Shown here: piece by piece, positions 63,208-64,000 of the stretch
Layout: each line of letters starts with the position of its first letter
Position numbering within the stretch: the stretch's first letter is position 1
Source: Rhizobium sp. Root1334
GTDB lineage: Bacteria; Pseudomonadota; Alphaproteobacteria; Rhizobiales; Rhizobiaceae
Length of the DNA stretch: 64,000 bases
Reading direction: 5' to 3'
Assembly (NCBI RefSeq): GCF_001426665.1
Contig: NZ_LMEY01000012.1
Coordinates: forward strand, 564,152-628,151
Position numbers and translations under genes: made by a program
The notes under the pieces: generated by a model
What the model was told of the DNA's origin: nothing
Database searches by the model: none
Seen by the model: only the letters and a program-made list of their open reading frames with translations

Positions 63208-63247
63208 CCCTCAGATCACCCGATCGCTAGACCGGAGGCTTTGAGGG
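63208..63247. repeat. weak stem-loop between rpsJ and rplC
   Basis: CCCTCA (63208-63213) / TGAGGG (63242-63247) with an additional short CCG/CGG pairing inside. No T run on the minus strand, so an RNA leader element is as likely as a terminator. Confidence 0.35.
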
Positions 63248-63298
63248 TCGCCCGTTTTTGGAAGCCGTTGGACCGAAATCCACGTACCTTCCTTGTTT

Positions 63299-63607
63299 TT
63301 AAAGCTTGATTTCCACATCTACGCCGGCAGCGAGGTCGAGCTTCATCAGCGCGTCAACAGTCTGCGGAGTAGGATCGACGATATCGAGGAGACGCTTGTG
63401 GGTGCGCATCTCGAACTGTTCACGGCTCTTCTTATCAACGTGAGGCGAGCGGTTGACAGTAAACTTTTCAATCCGGGTAGGAAGCGGCACCGGACCACGA
63501 ACCGAAGCGCCTGTGCGCTTGGCCGTCGAAACGATTTCCCGCGTGGAGGCATCAAGAATCCGGTGATCAAACGCCTTGAGGCGGATACGGATATTCTGGC
63601 CGTTCAT
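63299..63607 (-). CDS. rpsJ: 30S ribosomal protein S10
   Basis: A 102-residue S10, also the NusE partner of NusB in antitermination. [39 protein letters not shown] and the closing [16 protein letters not shown] are invariant. The ATG at 63607 follows CAAGGATAACTCGA, giving the standard length. It heads the S10 part of the cluster, 290 bases after tuf. Confidence 0.98.
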
Positions 63608-63774
63608 TCGAGTTATCCTTGTTGTTGTTAGCGAATGCCACAATGAGGCAGTTCGTTAGTCGTTTCCGGGTGCTGATGCTTCAAAGAACACAAAAAGCAA
63701 ATCGCTCTCTGTCCGTTTCTGCAATTCGACCCGCCACATATACGGAATCGGCGTCCGACACAATGACCGAACGC

Positions 63775-63797
63775 CCACGAAAACACGTTTTTTCGTG
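63775..63797. repeat. hairpin in the tuf-rpsJ gap
   Basis: CACGAAAA / TTTTCGTG eight-base arms around a six-base loop, in the middle of the 290-base tuf-rpsJ spacer. It could be an attenuator or processing site; no clear T run beyond the stem on the minus strand. Confidence 0.35.
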
Positions 63798-63857
63798 CTT
63801 CCGTCAATTCGAGAGGCATACACCCTGAAGTGCAGGCTTCGACCAGCAAATATTCAA

Positions 63858-63885
63858 GGAAGCGGCGCTTGAATGCGCCGCTTCC
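63858..63885 (-). terminator. stem-loop after tuf
   Basis: A perfect 11-bp stem GGAAGCGGCGC (63858-63868) / GCGCCGCTTCC (63875-63885), 12 bases after the tuf stop. On the minus strand only TTGAATATTT follows, so termination may be partial and let transcription reach rpsJ. Confidence 0.55.
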
Positions 63886-63897
63886 CAACCGAGTAAA

Positions 63898-64000
63898 TTA
63901 CTCGACGATGGAGGCTACGATGCCGGCGCCGACGGTACGGCCGCCTTCACGGATAGCGAAGCGCAGCTTTTCTTCCATGGCGATCGGAACGATCAGCTCG
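63898..64000 (-). CDS. tuf: elongation factor Tu (C-terminal end, cut by window edge)
   Basis: The last 33 codons plus stop encode [20 protein letters not shown] and the preceding [16 protein letters not shown] segment, the invariant C-terminus of EF-Tu, the GTPase that brings aminoacyl-tRNA to the ribosome. Position upstream of rpsJ is the classical str-S10 junction. The rest of the gene is beyond 64000. Confidence 0.97.

Noticed and set aside
63891..63903. GAGTAA-A-TTACTC palindrome over the tuf stop codon
   Set aside because: Short and partly forced by the conserved final Glu and stop codon; likely chance.
1..64000. Mobile elements, prophage, integrase sites, CRISPR arrays, toxin-antitoxin or defence cassettes
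   Set aside because: No transposase, recombinase, direct-repeat array or paired small toxin/antitoxin frames were seen on either strand; the tRNA-Leu gene has no integrase beside it.

Overview
The window is ordinary-GC, gene-dense chromosome from an alphaproteobacterium, almost certainly a member of the Rhizobiaceae (Rhizobium/Agrobacterium/Ensifer group). The evidence is the family set (DUF2336, DUF1489, DUF1697, ATP12 chaperone, PAS_5, bacterial transglutaminase-like cysteine peptidase), the secY-adk-rpsM-rpsK-rpoA-rplQ order without rpmJ or rpsD, and alphaproteobacterial versions of the glutathione-dependent formaldehyde genes. I cannot name the species. There is no integrase, transposase, prophage or CRISPR array.

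Layout. 1-9.3 kb: a cut GNAT acetyltransferase, small enzymes and hypotheticals (SDR reductase, DUF2336, CitE-like protein, a translationally coupled nitroreductase/flavin reductase pair, an exported protein, a lysophospholipid acyltransferase) and thrS. 9.5-12.2 kb: two regulator modules, a MarR-GNAT fusion and an ArsR/SRPBCC pair divergent from a dihydrofolate-reductase-family gene; both regulator genes look leaderless. 12.4-17.9 kb: an Fe-S scaffold-like gene, yidD and a DUF1697 gene in one tight unit; then folE, hisI, a patatin, a CBS protein and a rhomboid protease. 18-24.8 kb: a candidate small RNA, PAS and PilZ signalling proteins, an AT-rich promoter region before a transglutaminase-like peptidase, and a DacF-type carboxypeptidase with a SPOR domain. 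24.9-36.7 kb: serine dehydratase, membrane proteins, MerR regulator, MgtE, a degenerate peptide deformylase, tRNA-Leu(GAG), lipB, an S2P-type protease with an N-terminal SRPBCC-like region, and a DMT transporter. 36.8-48.6 kb: XRE regulator, the formaldehyde pathway (frmA, fghA) with unrelated small genes between its members, crcB, a RluC/HAD/ATP12 unit, an SMR pump, rarA and a DegP/Q protease.

48.7-64 kb is one long minus-strand ribosomal cluster: tuf (cut by the window edge), rpsJ, rplC-D-W-B, rpsS, rplV, rpsC, rplP, rpmC, rpsQ, rplN-X-E, rpsN, rpsH, rplF-R, rpsE, rpmD, rplO, secY, adk, rpsM, rpsK, rpoA, rplQ. Most genes are a few bases apart or overlap, but the few wide gaps hold hairpins that read as terminators or attenuators on the coding strand.

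Most interesting leads: (1) a minus-strand orphan intrinsic terminator with a matching promoter at about 18.04-18.21 kb, which suggests a ~145-nt sRNA; (2) two copies of a 29-nt hairpin motif in the rpsK leader, whose differences include a compensatory base-pair change; (3) terminator-like hairpins in successive gaps of the ribosomal cluster; (4) an S2P protease fused to an SRPBCC-like region; (5) a deformylase homologue that has lost its metal ligands. I found no clearly new multigene defence or metabolic system.
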